This document shows positions 33,494-44,196 of a DNA stretch of 64,000 nucleotides, piece after piece. The position numbers and the translations under genes were made by a program. The DNA is from Craterostigma plantagineum (Eukaryota > Streptophyta > Magnoliopsida > Lamiales > Linderniaceae), in assembly GCA_027422505.1 (NCBI GenBank), contig JAPQWV010000005.1:16138501-16202500 (forward strand), given 5' to 3'. The notes below the pieces were generated by a model that saw only the letters and a list, made by a program, of their open reading frames with translations, made no database searches and had not been told where the DNA came from. Every line of letters starts with the position of its first letter. Within the stretch, counting starts at the first letter, position 1.

Positions 33494-36400
33494 TCACAGG
33501 AGATTCAACATGCCTAATTTTCCGACAAGAAATTGGAATCGTTTTTCATCCAATGCCTTGGTGAAAATGTCAGCTAGTTGGTACTCCGTGTTCACGAAAT
33601 ACATATCTATGGTGCCCTTTTCTACATGATCTTTATGATATCTAATGTCTATGTGTTTTGTGCGTGAGTGATGAACGGGATTGCAAGTAATAGCCTGTCA
33701 CTATATATGGGTATATCATTTAAATTGTACCCATAGTCGCGAAGCTGAGTCCGCATCCACAGCATCTGGGAGCAACAACTGGCGGCTGCCACGTATTCCG
33801 CTTCGGCCGTCGAAGTTGACACACAGTTCTGCTTTTTGGATGACCAGCAGACCAGCTTTTCGCCTAGAAATTGAGCGCCACCGGACGTGCTTTTCCTGTC
33901 CATTCGGCAACCTGCATAATCAGCGTCAGTATAGCCGATAAGTTTGAAGTTCGTACCCTTTGGATACCATAGTCCAAAGGTAGAAGTGCCTTTAAGGTAA
34001 CGCAGAATCCTTTTAACCGCGAGCATATGAGATTCTTTGGGATCGGCTTGAAAACGGGCACATAAGCAGGTGGCAAACATGATATCCGGCCGGCTCGAAG
34101 TGAGGTATAGAAGAGATCCAATGATGCTGCGATACAGTGTGATGTCGACCGATTTACCAAAGAGATCGGCATCCAACTTGCAGCTTGGTGACATAGGAGT
34201 GCTGAGAGACTTGCTCTGATCTTGATGGAATTTCTTCAGAATATCCTTGATGTATTTTGTCTGACTGATGAAAATCCCATCATCGAGCTGCCTGACTTGA
34301 AGTCTTAAGAAGAACTGCATCTCTCCCATGTGACTCATCTCGAATTTGCTTTTCATGAGATCTCCAAACTTCGTGCAGAGCCGAGGATTTGTTGATCCGA
34401 AGATGATGTCATCGACGTATACTTGGACGACCATCAGATCTTTGTCTTGCCATTTGATGAAGAGGGTTGTGTCTATTGTTCCTCGTATGAATCCAGACTT
34501 TACGAGGAATTCACTCAGGACATCGTACCAAGCACGTGGTGCTTGTTTTAGTCCATAGAGAGCTTTGTCCAATCGATAGACATGATCGGGAAATTCTTGA
34601 TCAATGAATCCTTCTGGCTGAGCTACGTAGACTTCTTCTTTTAACACGCCTGAGAAAGGCGGTCTTTACATCCATTTGATAGACTTTGAAGTCTTTGTGA
34701 GCTGCATAAGCTAGAAGAAGGCGGATAGCTTCGATTCGGGCAACAGGAGCATATGTTTCGTCGTAGTCGATACCTTCCTGTTGATTGTATCCCTTCGCAA
34801 CTAGCCTTACTTTGTTCCGGATCACTTTACCATCTTCATTTTTCTTGTTTTTGAATATCCATTTTGTTCCGACAATTGTTTTTCCATGCGAACGTGGAAC
34901 TAAGGTCCACACTTTAAGACGTTATAATTGATGAATTTCATCATGCATTGCTATTACCCAATCCGGGTCTTGAAGTGCGTCTGCTACCTTGGTATGCTCG
35001 TTTTGGCTTAAGAAGCAGCTGAAGAGACTGTGTTGACGACGTGTCCTTACTCTGCTTGAAGGGTCGCCAATTATCTAATCAACCGGGTGAGCTCTAGTCC
35101 ACTTGCGCTCATTTGGGAATGGTGAAGGGGTTGCGTCAGCCGTTTGTGGGTCTAGATTTTCAAAGTTCTCCGGTTGTTCATTTGTGGGAGGACGTTCCAA
35201 ATCAGTGCTTGGAGAGAGCGACTCTGATGATTCTTCCTCAACACCCACGGTAGTTTCTTCATTATTCTGAGGCAACTCTGAATCGGTTGAAGTAGGAACT
35301 GTTGAAGAGCTTGGTACATCGGCCTCTTCAGGTGGAAAATCCACTATAGGTGTAGCATTGGGTGACCGATATACTGGCTCGAAGAGAGAGTCCAAATCGT
35401 CTAATGCAAGTCTCATAGCTTCTTCTGACGTGGAATTCGGAGTTGTTGCCTTCTTCTGTTGGTTTTGTGCCAACACACCAGTGAAAATAGGTTCTGAACT
35501 GTTATATTCAGAAGCTATCGGGTTGAGTATGGGTCCTGAAATGAGGTGTGCAGGAGCCAACTGGTTAAGCACGGGTCCTGGACTGAAGTGACCAGAAGCC
35601 AACTCCGCCACTTCATGGAAAGTGACGTTGTAGCTTTCTTTGATTGTGTGGTTGGACTTGATGTATACTCGGTACGCTTTTGAGGTTAAAGAATACCCGA
35701 CGAAAGTGGCTTCGAATGCTTTAGGGTCGAACTTAGCACGTTGCTCTCGGTCGTTCGCCACAAAGCATTTGCATCCGAAGACTTTAAAGAATGAAATATT
35801 GGGTACTCGTTTGTTGATAATTTCGTACGGAGTCTTGTCGAAGCGCTTGTGAATCACCGTCCTGTTTTGAGTGAAACAGGCAGTATTTACTGCTTCCGCC
35901 CAAAGAAAATGTGGAAGTCCAGAATGTATGAGCATCATATGCGCATCTTCCACTAGTGTTCTGTTCTTCCATTCGACTACCCCATTCTGCTGAGGAGTCT
36001 TGGCGGCTGAAAATTGTTGACTTATCCCAAGTTTCTAATAAAAATCACTGAGACATCTGTTCTCGAACTCAGTGCCATTGTCTGTTTGAATGACTTGGAT
36101 AGTCTGCTGCAGCAAATTTTGAGTAGTTTTCACGAAATTGATGATCAAGTCCCCTGTCTCATCTTTTGTTCGGAGAAACCTTGTCCAAGTGTAGCGAGAG
36201 TAGTCATCGACTATGACCAGTAGATACTTGCATCCATTTATACTCTTGTGTCTTCATCAGGCCACAGAGGTCCATATGTAGCAGTTCCAGAGGACGTGAA
36301 GTAGAGGCCACTTGTTTGATATGATGAGATGCTCGCTTCATTTTTCCTAATTGGCACGCCGAACATTGATGCTCTTTTTGTAAAGGTATAGTTGGACGAC

Positions 36401-36888
36401 CATGAACCAACTTTTTCTTTGAGAGATGTTGAAGAGCTTTGAGGTTGAGATGAGACATGCGTTGATGCCATAAGCTGTTCCTCTGAATTACTGTCTGAGA
36501 GATGAGGCAGACAGCTGTCGAGGGCCGCACGGATGTCAGGTTGATCGTGTAAAGATTGGATTGCCGAAGTCCGTAAAGGAGTTCTGTGTCCTGACTATCC
36601 AAAATTCTGCACCAGTCAGCATGAAAGACCACCAGGAACCCTTTGTCACAGAACTGGCCTATGCTGAACAAGTTATGGCGGAGACCTTCGACGTATGAGA
36701 CATCTTTTATAGTCAGATTCTTCAGAATGATATCCCCAAGTCCTAGAATCGGGGCTGAATCGTTGTTTCCAAACCTGACTTTTCCGTTAGGATGGTCTTT
36801 GTAGTTGCTCAGCAGTTCTTGATTTCCCGTCATGTGTGTGGAGCAACCAGAATCGAGGTACCACACATGATGGATCTGCAAAAACAAC
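33494..36888 (-). pseudogene. pol: Element B pol: protease-integrase-RT-RNase H, frameshifted
   Basis: The protease motif [13 protein letters not shown] starts at about 36870. The integrase zinc region (LWHQRMSHLNL, CSACQLGK) and MDLCG follow before a frameshift near 36230. The 35953-35075 part holds the integrase end and a Ser/Pro/Glu-rich linker. RT begins in 34912-34601 ([21 protein letters not shown]), loses two bases near 34650 (AFLNG region), and continues in 34647-33649 with YVDDIIFGS and RNase H ([15 protein letters not shown]). A further frameshift near 33690 breaks the RNase H end, which finishes LDEKRFQFLVGKLGMLNLL. It would process, copy and integrate the element, but this copy is inactive. 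Confidence 0.9.
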
Positions 36889-38518
36889 TTAGAGAGCTTT
36901 AGGTACCCATTTAAACATGGGTCCTCTCAGATTAGCAGATATGATTTCAGGTTCAGATATAGTTCCTAAATTATTACTTGAGGGAATCTTGACAACCCAT
37001 TTCACTTTTGGAGAAGTGGGTTTGGGTGCTGCCTCTTTAGGTGACTTGTCCGTTTCGGCTTTCGTCGTCCTATGCGGAGATTTAGGAACCCATTTGGGTT
37101 GAACCTTGCAGGGAAGGTTAATTTCAGCACGTACAAATGCTTTGGTAGGTTTGATCGAGGAAAAGATCTTTTCTTGTGATAGTCTCCTAAGGTGCTTGGG
37201 GGATTTAATCTCTACGGGATACCTTAGGTGAGTACAGTCATGTATGGCGCCATAAGCTTTCCTTATGGCTGGATCTTCTTTCCTACGAGTTTTCCTAGTG
37301 GCATTTGTTTCAGAATGATTAATTTTTGTTTTCTATGTGGAGCCTATTTCGAAATTAGTGCTTCTAAATTTGATTGGTTTGAGGGAGTGTGTAGAAGCAA
37401 TTATTTGAAACGACGAAATGACTCTTTTATTTTTCCGAGTGTCTTTTATTTTTGCAGAAGGAGAAACGATATTGAAAACATTCGACTCTATTGACTCCTT
37501 GTCTATTTTTATTCTAGACACCCACGCCTTCGTATCTAGTGCTGGTACTACGCTCCCTGTAGACGTAGGTGAAATAGTGTTAGGCTTAGCACTTCTAATA
37601 ATACGTTTATGATCTACTGAAGGCGCTTTTTCAATTTTCACTCTTTTTGGAATAGCGTGTGTTTTAGCTTGAGATGTTGAAGAAGCTTTGAGATATTTAA
37701 TCTCTTTTAGGAACTTTTTCTTTTCAGCTTCAAAATTCTCTCGTTCTATTTCTAATGAGCGTCTTAACTCCTCTATTTTCCTAACAATAGGGGGTATATA
37801 GAGAGAATTTCATAATGATGATTTTGTGCTTCTTCTTTAATGGAAAGATCTTCAGGTAGTTCAATTGACTCAAGACTCCAACCTTTGGGAAGTTCCCTAA
37901 TGTTGTAGCTTTGATTCAATTCGGTGTAGGAGAATTGAATTTCAACCCTAGTCTTGGCTTTTCTTTTGGTTTCTTCTAAAGCATCTATTTCTTTAGCATT
38001 AGTAAAAACCATAAGATCTGTTAATCCTAAACCCATGTATTGAATGACGTTAAGTTGCTTACAATCAACTTTCGACAGACACCGTGGGTTCTCAAAGCCT
38101 AAGCAAATTTATAATCATAAAATTCTAAGTCCATGGGTTGATTTAAAAATATTGTCTGTTCAGTCTGTCCCCTTCTAACAAGAAGATCTTCTAACTTTTT
38201 AACCTTAGTATATAACTTCTTTCGTTCTTCCCCTAACAGAGCATAGTTATTTTCTATTGTAATTTTGGAGACTTGACAAGCATCTAATTCTACACCAAGT
38301 TTACTTTGCATTTGATTCTTCTAATTGGACTTCTGAGTTAGTAATCATAGTGGTAGCTTCGGTTATCCTACAATTGAGGGTGGCTTCTCATTGAGATTCC
38401 TAACCAAACAATTGTAGTTATTTGCTAGCCTATCCTCCTTCACACTAGAATGCAAGCTCTTAGTGAGTTCTTCTATCTTCTTATGGGAGCTTCTAAGTTC
38501 AGATTCGAGACTAGTGAT
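36889..38518 (-). pseudogene. Element B gag C-terminal tail, worn
   Basis: This continues the gag of B. Open pieces at 38311-38099 (LYTKVKKLEDLLVRRGQTEQ) and 38036-37773 match tails in E (RLYKKVKELEDIISKRGQ) and F (LYSKIKRLENVISN). Stops and frameshifts separate them. The tail ends KWVPKAL and TAA (36889-36891), after which GTTGTTTTTGCAG precedes pol. In B, gag and pol lie in different frames, unlike A and E. Confidence 0.7.
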
Positions 38519-39817
38519 TTACTCTTTAGACCTAGACAATTTGTCTTCTACTTCCTTTATACATTTCTGCTCATGTTTCATGTTAGCGTATTCTATTTTA
38601 TACGATTCTAACATGGTCAATAATGTGGAAGGGAGGTCTACCTCTTGTGAAGAGGTGGATGCGTTCTCGTCGTCCGTTTGATTTGCGGTTTCGGCGTCTG
38701 ATTCATTGTCGAGACGGGCCATGAGGGCTAAATTCTCTTCTTCAGAACTCGATGTTTCCTCAAGCCATTGGTCTTGTTCGGCCATGAGAGCTACTCCAAC
38801 TTCCTTCTGTTTAGTCAATTGGAGCTTCCTGGAGTAGTAGTTGGCATCTCTCTTCTTCGGAAGAGTGCACTCTCTGGCAAAGTGACCTGTCTTGCCACAG
38901 TTGAAGCATTTGTTGACCTCTTTAGGATTCTTGACTTCGGAGCTCTCTGGTGCACGTTCTTTGTTTTTAGAGCTTGTAGTCCGAAGTCTGTTGGCTGAGG
39001 TTGATGACTTCTTCTTTAAGTACTTCTTACTCATCATTTTTCCTATTAGAGCCAACTGCTTTCCTAGGGCTTTCAAATTTGGCTCAACGTCTGAGTCCGA
39101 CTCTTCTTCCGACTCAGAAGGGGAAGGAGGCCTAACGATCTTTTCTTTTCTTGATTTGGATCTCCTCTTCTCCGAGACTAAGGCAACAGTATCCTCGATC
39201 TGTTTGCCCTTCTGCTCCTTGAGAATCTCGCTTATATCATCCTCATGTTGTGCGAGATTGTCAAACACGGCATGGATATCCAACTCCTCTAAATCTTTAT
39301 TCTGTCGGATTTGAGTGGATATTTTCTTCCATTCTGCGGGCAGGAAAGAGAGAAATCTGATGTTTGTCTCCATGTTGGTCTTCGTGATATCAATCTTCCT
39401 CATCTCGTTGAGAAGAGTGATGTTTATGCCAACTTCCGTCCTCTGCATCATCCTATGCAGTTCATCCCACATTACTTTAGCCGATGAGAGGCTATCAATT
39501 TGTCTGTATATGTCGTTGGGAATGCCCTGCATAAGAGTATTCATGGCTACTAGATCAGCCTTAGCTCTAGCCCTCTCCTCGATTGAGTATTCTCTAGGCT
39601 CCTTAAGTCGCCTAGTAGGAGGAATTGCAGGAGTGGCCGTTTCATCACCAGGTACATGAACCCAGAATTGTGCTGGTCCCTGTTCGAGTGACTGCAGTAG
39701 ATTCTCGGCCTGATCTTTTAAAGCAATGAAATTTAGGAAGCGGCTTCTCCAAACGGTGTATTCGCCTCGTTGCAAAATCGGTGGACGGTTGTCATTTCCG
39801 AGTGAGTATGCATCCAT
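38519..39817 (-). CDS. gag: Element B gag (UBN2 domain, CCHC zinc knuckle, coiled coil), open for 432 codons
   Basis: It starts MDAYSLGNDNRPPILQRGEY at 39817. The UBN2-type capsid region covers about residues 10-200 (GIPNDIYRQIDSL, NMETNIRFLSFLP). Next come a Lys-rich/acidic stretch and the zinc knuckle CFNCGKTGHFAREC, then PKKRDANYYSRKLQL and an acidic, coiled-coil-forming end. The same order is seen in A and E. A stop at 38519 separates it from the rest of the coiled-coil tail, so the product is probably shortened. Compared with A it seems to lack about 20 residues after VMWDELHRMMQRTEVG. It would form the particle shell and package RNA. Confidence 0.85.
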   Translation of the reverse strand: MDAYSLGNDNRPPILQRGEYTVWRSRFLNFIALKDQAENLLQSLEQGPAQFWVHVPGDETATPAIPPTRRLKEPREYSIEERARAKADLVAMNTLMQGIPNDIYRQIDSLSSAKVMWDELHRMMQRTEVGINITLLNEMRKIDITKTNMETNIRFLSFLPAEWKKISTQIRQNKDLEELDIHAVFDNLAQHEDDISEILKEQKGKQIEDTVALVSEKRRSKSRKEKIVRPPSPSESEEESDSDVEPNLKALGKQLALIGKMMSKKYLKKKSSTSANRLRTTSSKNKERAPESSEVKNPKEVNKCFNCGKTGHFARECTLPKKRDANYYSRKLQLTKQKEVGVALMAEQDQWLEETSSSEEENLALMARLDNESDAETANQTDDENASTSSQEVDLPSTLLTMLESYKIEYANMKHEQKCIKEVEDKLSRSKE

Positions 39818-40866
39818 TTGTAGTTGAGTTGTTGAAGGATCTTCGTTAAGTGTTTTGATCTTTTGAAGATGATGTAATGTGCTTCACAAGTGACAAAGTT
39901 CGTTAGTAGCGTTTGATTCGAAAAATAGTTCGAGAATTAATTTCGATTCAATCTTTAAAGTTTGATCAAAAATAATTTCGTCGAAATAGAATGTACTGTG
40001 TACTGTTCTCGTGCGAGAAAGTCTGTCAGCGAAATATTTTTCGAGCGAAATAAATTACCCAAAATCGTTCGGTCGAGAAAAATTTCAGATCGTGAATTTA
40101 TTTCGATCGTAAAGAAACAGTACGTTAGTAAGTTTCTCGACAAGTCAAAATAAATCTGTTGACTAGAAAAGTTTCTCGCGTGTAAATGATTTTTAGCTTG
40201 GTCAAACTTCAAATGTTTGACCGAAAATGTTTTTCGAGAGAAAGTTTTTACGTGCGCAAGGTCAAAATTGGTCTTTCTCGAAAAAGATTTTCGCTGAATA
40301 ATGCTCGAGAAAATTTTTTAACTAAAATCGTTTCTAGTAATGACGATTCTAGCGCTGACTTCGTACTCTGACAGAGAAAAATTCTCGCGCCAAGTTTTTC
40401 GATCGAGAAACTAATCCGATCGTAAACCTTAGCGAGAACGATCGAGAAAAATCACAGAATACGATTAACACAGATTCAAGCAAAAACAAGGAATTAGACA
40501 TTGAAATTTCAGGTAAGTGCTCGCAATCATTAACTAACAACGCACGAACAAGCAATTAAACACGTTATGAAGCAAAGTATGTCGAATTTGATCAAAATCA
40601 GAACGTGTTCTTCATGTTCTTCTTGAACAGTAAATCACAGAATAGATTTAATCCTCAAATCGAAGTTCAAACAGCTACAGAAGTGATCGCAGTCATGATC
40701 TAACACTTAAGCAAGCACAGAAACACCAAATTCAACTCAATTAAGCACAGAATTATGCTATTGGATCGAAAAAGATTTCGCGCCAAACTGTTCTTCGATG
40801 AACAGTAAACAAAAAATGGTTTTCGATCCAAATCCAACGAATTTTGATTCAAAACAAAACGAATTT
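39818..40866 (-). other. 5' leader of element B
   Basis: This is noncoding and rich in TTTCTCG, CGATCGAGAAA and TCGAGAAAAA motifs. It has no supported ORF. The PBS lies at its upstream end. Confidence 0.65.
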
Positions 40867-40878
40867 GCTCTGATACCA
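40867..40878 (-). promoter_or_regulatory. Primer-binding site of element B
   Basis: The minus strand reads TGGTATCAGAGC two bases inside the 5' LTR. Confidence 0.92.
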
Positions 40879-40880
40879 AT

Positions 40881-41232
40881 TGTTAGGTCCTACGATTAAC
40901 AACTCTATGATCCTAGGCATGAATTCTAAGTAATTCGATGATAACGATTGACATTAAGATTCGATCGAAAAACTCTAATGAAGAACGAGAGAGAGAATTC
41001 GAGTAGAGTGATAAAGTTACTGTTGTTTCTCTCTCTAGAAATTGAATTGCAAGCCTTTCGGATCAATTTTCAAAACTTTCTCTATTAAGCTCAATGTGTA
41101 CAAACGTATTTATACCAAACAAACTTGGTATAAATAACAAACAAGTCCTAAACTAAGGACAACTATACAAAACGCCCCTAATTACAAGGACAACTAATGA
41201 AATCAAGCACAATTCTAAAAGTATACTCTACA
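40881..41232 (-). repeat. 5' LTR of element B (352 bp)
   Basis: It runs from TGTTAGGTCC to TACTCTACA on the plus strand. AAAAT follows at 41233-41237 as the target duplication. Confidence 0.94.
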
Positions 41233-41482
41233 AAAATTAGAATCGATCAAGCATTCAAATTGAGTAGACCAAAGTTTTAATTTCGCGTAACTCCAATCGT
41301 CTGATCCTCAAGCATTACACAAAAATTATCAAAATTTTTAATTGCGACAGAATTCATTAAGTGAATTTACCTACTTAGACTCAACACTCAAAATAATTCA
41401 AACTTGACTATTCTTCACTCGAAACTAAATCAATTCATTTCGCAGATCTATTTCGCGTTAACGATCATTACCAAACAAAATC

Positions 41483-44184
41483 ATGAACAGTCTTGCTATT
41501 GAATCTGACAACCGTGCACCACTACTAAGATGGGGAGAGTACGGCATATGGAAGCAACGATTCATCAATTTCATAGAAATCAAGGATGTAGACCTCGCAA
41601 ACGACATGCTCTCATCCATTTTTGAGGGACCCGCTCAATTTTGGACGATCATCCCTGCTCAACCTGATGCAAGTTCCACCCATTCCAGAGAGGAGAACTC
41701 CTAAGGACCCTAGTCGATACAATGATGCTGAGAGAGCACGAGCCAGAGCAGACAAGCTTGCCCGACACTACGTACTTCAAGCCCTACCAAATGATGTCTA
41801 CAAGCAAGTAGATGCGATGGTCACTGCAAAGGAAATTTGGGATGAAGTATGCAAAATGATGGTTGGGACAGAAGTTAGCAATCTATCTAAGAAGTCCAGC
41901 ATCCTCACTGCCTATGACTCCTTCAAAGCTAGGGAGGGGAAAGAACTTCGAGATGTTTACCTTCGCTTCCTGACCATCATCAACGAGATGAGAAAGATCA
42001 ACATCCAACGCTCCAATCTTGAACACAACATCAAGTTCCTTTCCACACTTCAACCTGAGTGGGGACGGATTGCAGTTCTGGTTAAGCAACAGAACAAAGA
42101 TCTGGATGCTATGGATATTCACTCCCTACATGATAACCTCTCACAATACTCCCAGTATGCCAAAGAAATAAGAACGAAGGAAAAACAAATGTCGACATGG
42201 AACCAATTGCATTCGTGACCTCTAAGTCTAGCAACAGAAGCTCGAGAACTTCTAAAGGAAAGCAGGTTGTACAATCTGACACTTCTGACAGCGCCGAATC
42301 TGACCAAGAATCTGAGGACGAACTCGAATCAATCAGAAAAAAACTGGCTATGATCTCAGAGACCGTCAATAAGATAAGCGCCAAGAAATCGTCATCCTCC
42401 TTCAACAAGCAACGAACCTCGGGCGGGAAACAGAAGTTCGTTGCCCCTGAAGAGTCTGAAACTAAGAAATCTGAAGTACTAAAGAAGTGCTTCAACTGTG
42501 GCAAACCGGGTCACTTTGCTTCTGAATGCTTCAGATCTAAGAAGAAAAACACTGAATACTACAAGAAAAAATCTCAGCTCTCACAACGAAAGGAGGCAGG
42601 AATCGTCTTGGTTGCTGAGGAGGAGGAATGGCTGGAGGACACGTCCGACGAGGAGGAAGATGAAATGGCCTTCATCGCAAAAAGCAAAGATGATGACTCC
42701 GACGAGGACGAGCCAGCCATAGGGTCAGACAGGACGAATATCTCTTCATCCGATCTGGAGGTATACATCCCATCCTTAAATGATTTTATCACACTTGAAC
42801 GTAGGATAGCCGAACTCTCCATGCATCATAAAGATTACTCAGAACTCCAAAGCAATTTTGACAAAAATTATGCCTTATTAAACAAACAACAGAAAGAGAT
42901 AGCCATTCTTAATGAATCCTTGACCTTATCTGAAACTAAAGCAAAGACTTTAGAAGATCTTATAGAAAGCAAGGAAAAACAAATTAGTGATATGTGTAGA
43001 AGCTTGAAAGACAGCGAAGAAGAACGAGTAAATGTATTGTCTCAATACGAACTAATCACCAACGAACGTGTTCGTCTATACAAGAAAGTCAAGGAGTTAG
43101 AGGACATTATCTCCAAAAGAGGTCAATCTGAACGAACACTGTTTCTTAGTCAACCTAAAGATGTAGACTTCTATGATCCCCGCGAAGGATTGGGATTTCA
43201 ACTCACCACTAATCCTAAAAAGGAGAAGGTACTTCCTCTGTACAACATTAAACGATTCGGGTTAAGCATTGAAAAACTAATGCCCTACGTAGGATCAAGT
43301 GAGGTGACTGAATCTGACGAACAGAAATGGAGGAATAAAGAATGGGCCCAAATCGTGTGCAACTATACAGAGCTCAATGATAGCTATAAAACTAGAAAGA
43401 TAACGCTGTCTGATGATTACATATCACCATTTGGACCTGAAATTCAGGAAGCGCCGACGAACAATCTAAACCTATTTATTCATTTATCTATATTCCAGAA
43501 ATTATTCGCAAACCAGGTGATTTAACGGCCTCTCTGGAATCAGAAAGGAAAGCCCATGAAGAAGAGAAAACTATCTTGTTAAGCAAAATTTATACTCTTG
43601 AAAACTTTCCTAACGCTTACATACCTTCCACTTCACGTCCTGTTCCCGAATCCTCGACGTTTAAATACGAGGAAAGTACAAAGAAAACTTTCTTATCTCA
43701 CACTAATTCTGTATCGCGTGTACCCACACACAAATGCGTGAGTTCCAAGGAAAAGAAGAAGGTCCAATCGGATCTTGCTTATCATGTCTCAATTCCTTTA
43801 CATTTCAAAAAGTGACATCTTGTAGTGTCACAGATCGTGTTACCATATTTTGTGCTCAAAAATTTAAAAATCGTTATGTAAACAATGATGTACTCCCACA
43901 TCCTCATAACGATCTGTTATGCAAAAAAGCTTCCATGTTAATCAGCTCTCGCTCTAACGATGCATCTCCCAAGATCAATAATCACACTCGCAAATCTAAG
44001 AGGAAGAAAAACACCACTTCCCAAACCAAGCACAATAAGAAGTTAAATCCAAGACAAATTTGGATCCCAAAATCCCAACTACACCCTATAGGCAGTGGTC
44101 GTTTCTGGGCTTTTAAGTCAGCTTTCCAGCTCTCCTGTGACTAAGAAAGGACCTGTGCTTAAATGGGTCCCTAAGCTAACCTGA
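41483..44184 (+). pseudogene. gag: Element E gag: UBN2, CCHC knuckle, coiled-coil tail, frameshifted
   Basis: It starts MNSLAIESDNRAPLLRWGEY at 41483. A frameshift near 41675 leads into 41622-42218, the rest of the UBN2 domain (LPNDVYKQVDAMV, NLEHNIKFLSTLQPEW). Another near 42165 leads to 42197-43525, with the CCHC knuckle CFNCGKPGHFASEC, an acidic stretch and a long coiled coil (RLYKKVKELEDIISKRGQ). A shift near 43450 and later ones (43576-44144) break the tail, which ends in KWVPKLT and TGA at 44182-44184. The breaks differ from those of A, so they arose independently. Pol follows in the same frame after TTTATTTTGCAG. Confidence 0.88.
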
Positions 44185-44196
44185 TTTATTTTGCAG
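44182..44196 (+). promoter_or_regulatory. gag stop plus acceptor-like TTTATTTTGCAG at the gag/pol junction of E
   Basis: TGA ends the gag frame and is followed by TTTATTTTGCAG, then GTCAGTCACGTGTGG, the protease start. The frame is unchanged. The structure is equivalent in A and B. Confidence 0.5.

Larger units (their letters stand above)
25975..41232 (-). mobile_element. Complete copia (Sirevirus-like) element B, 15.3 kb, TSD AAAAT
   Basis: Both LTRs are present (25975-26324 and 40881-41232), with PBS inside the right LTR and a polypurine tract inside the left LTR, so the element reads right to left. AAAAT flanks both sides (25970-25974 and 41233-41237). The order is gag, pol, a 3.7-kb noncoding spacer, then a third ORF ending at the 3' LTR. 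By eye the LTRs differ by two substitutions and two one-base gaps in about 350 bases, so the insertion is recent. Gag, pol and the third ORF nevertheless carry frameshifts or stops. Confidence 0.94.
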
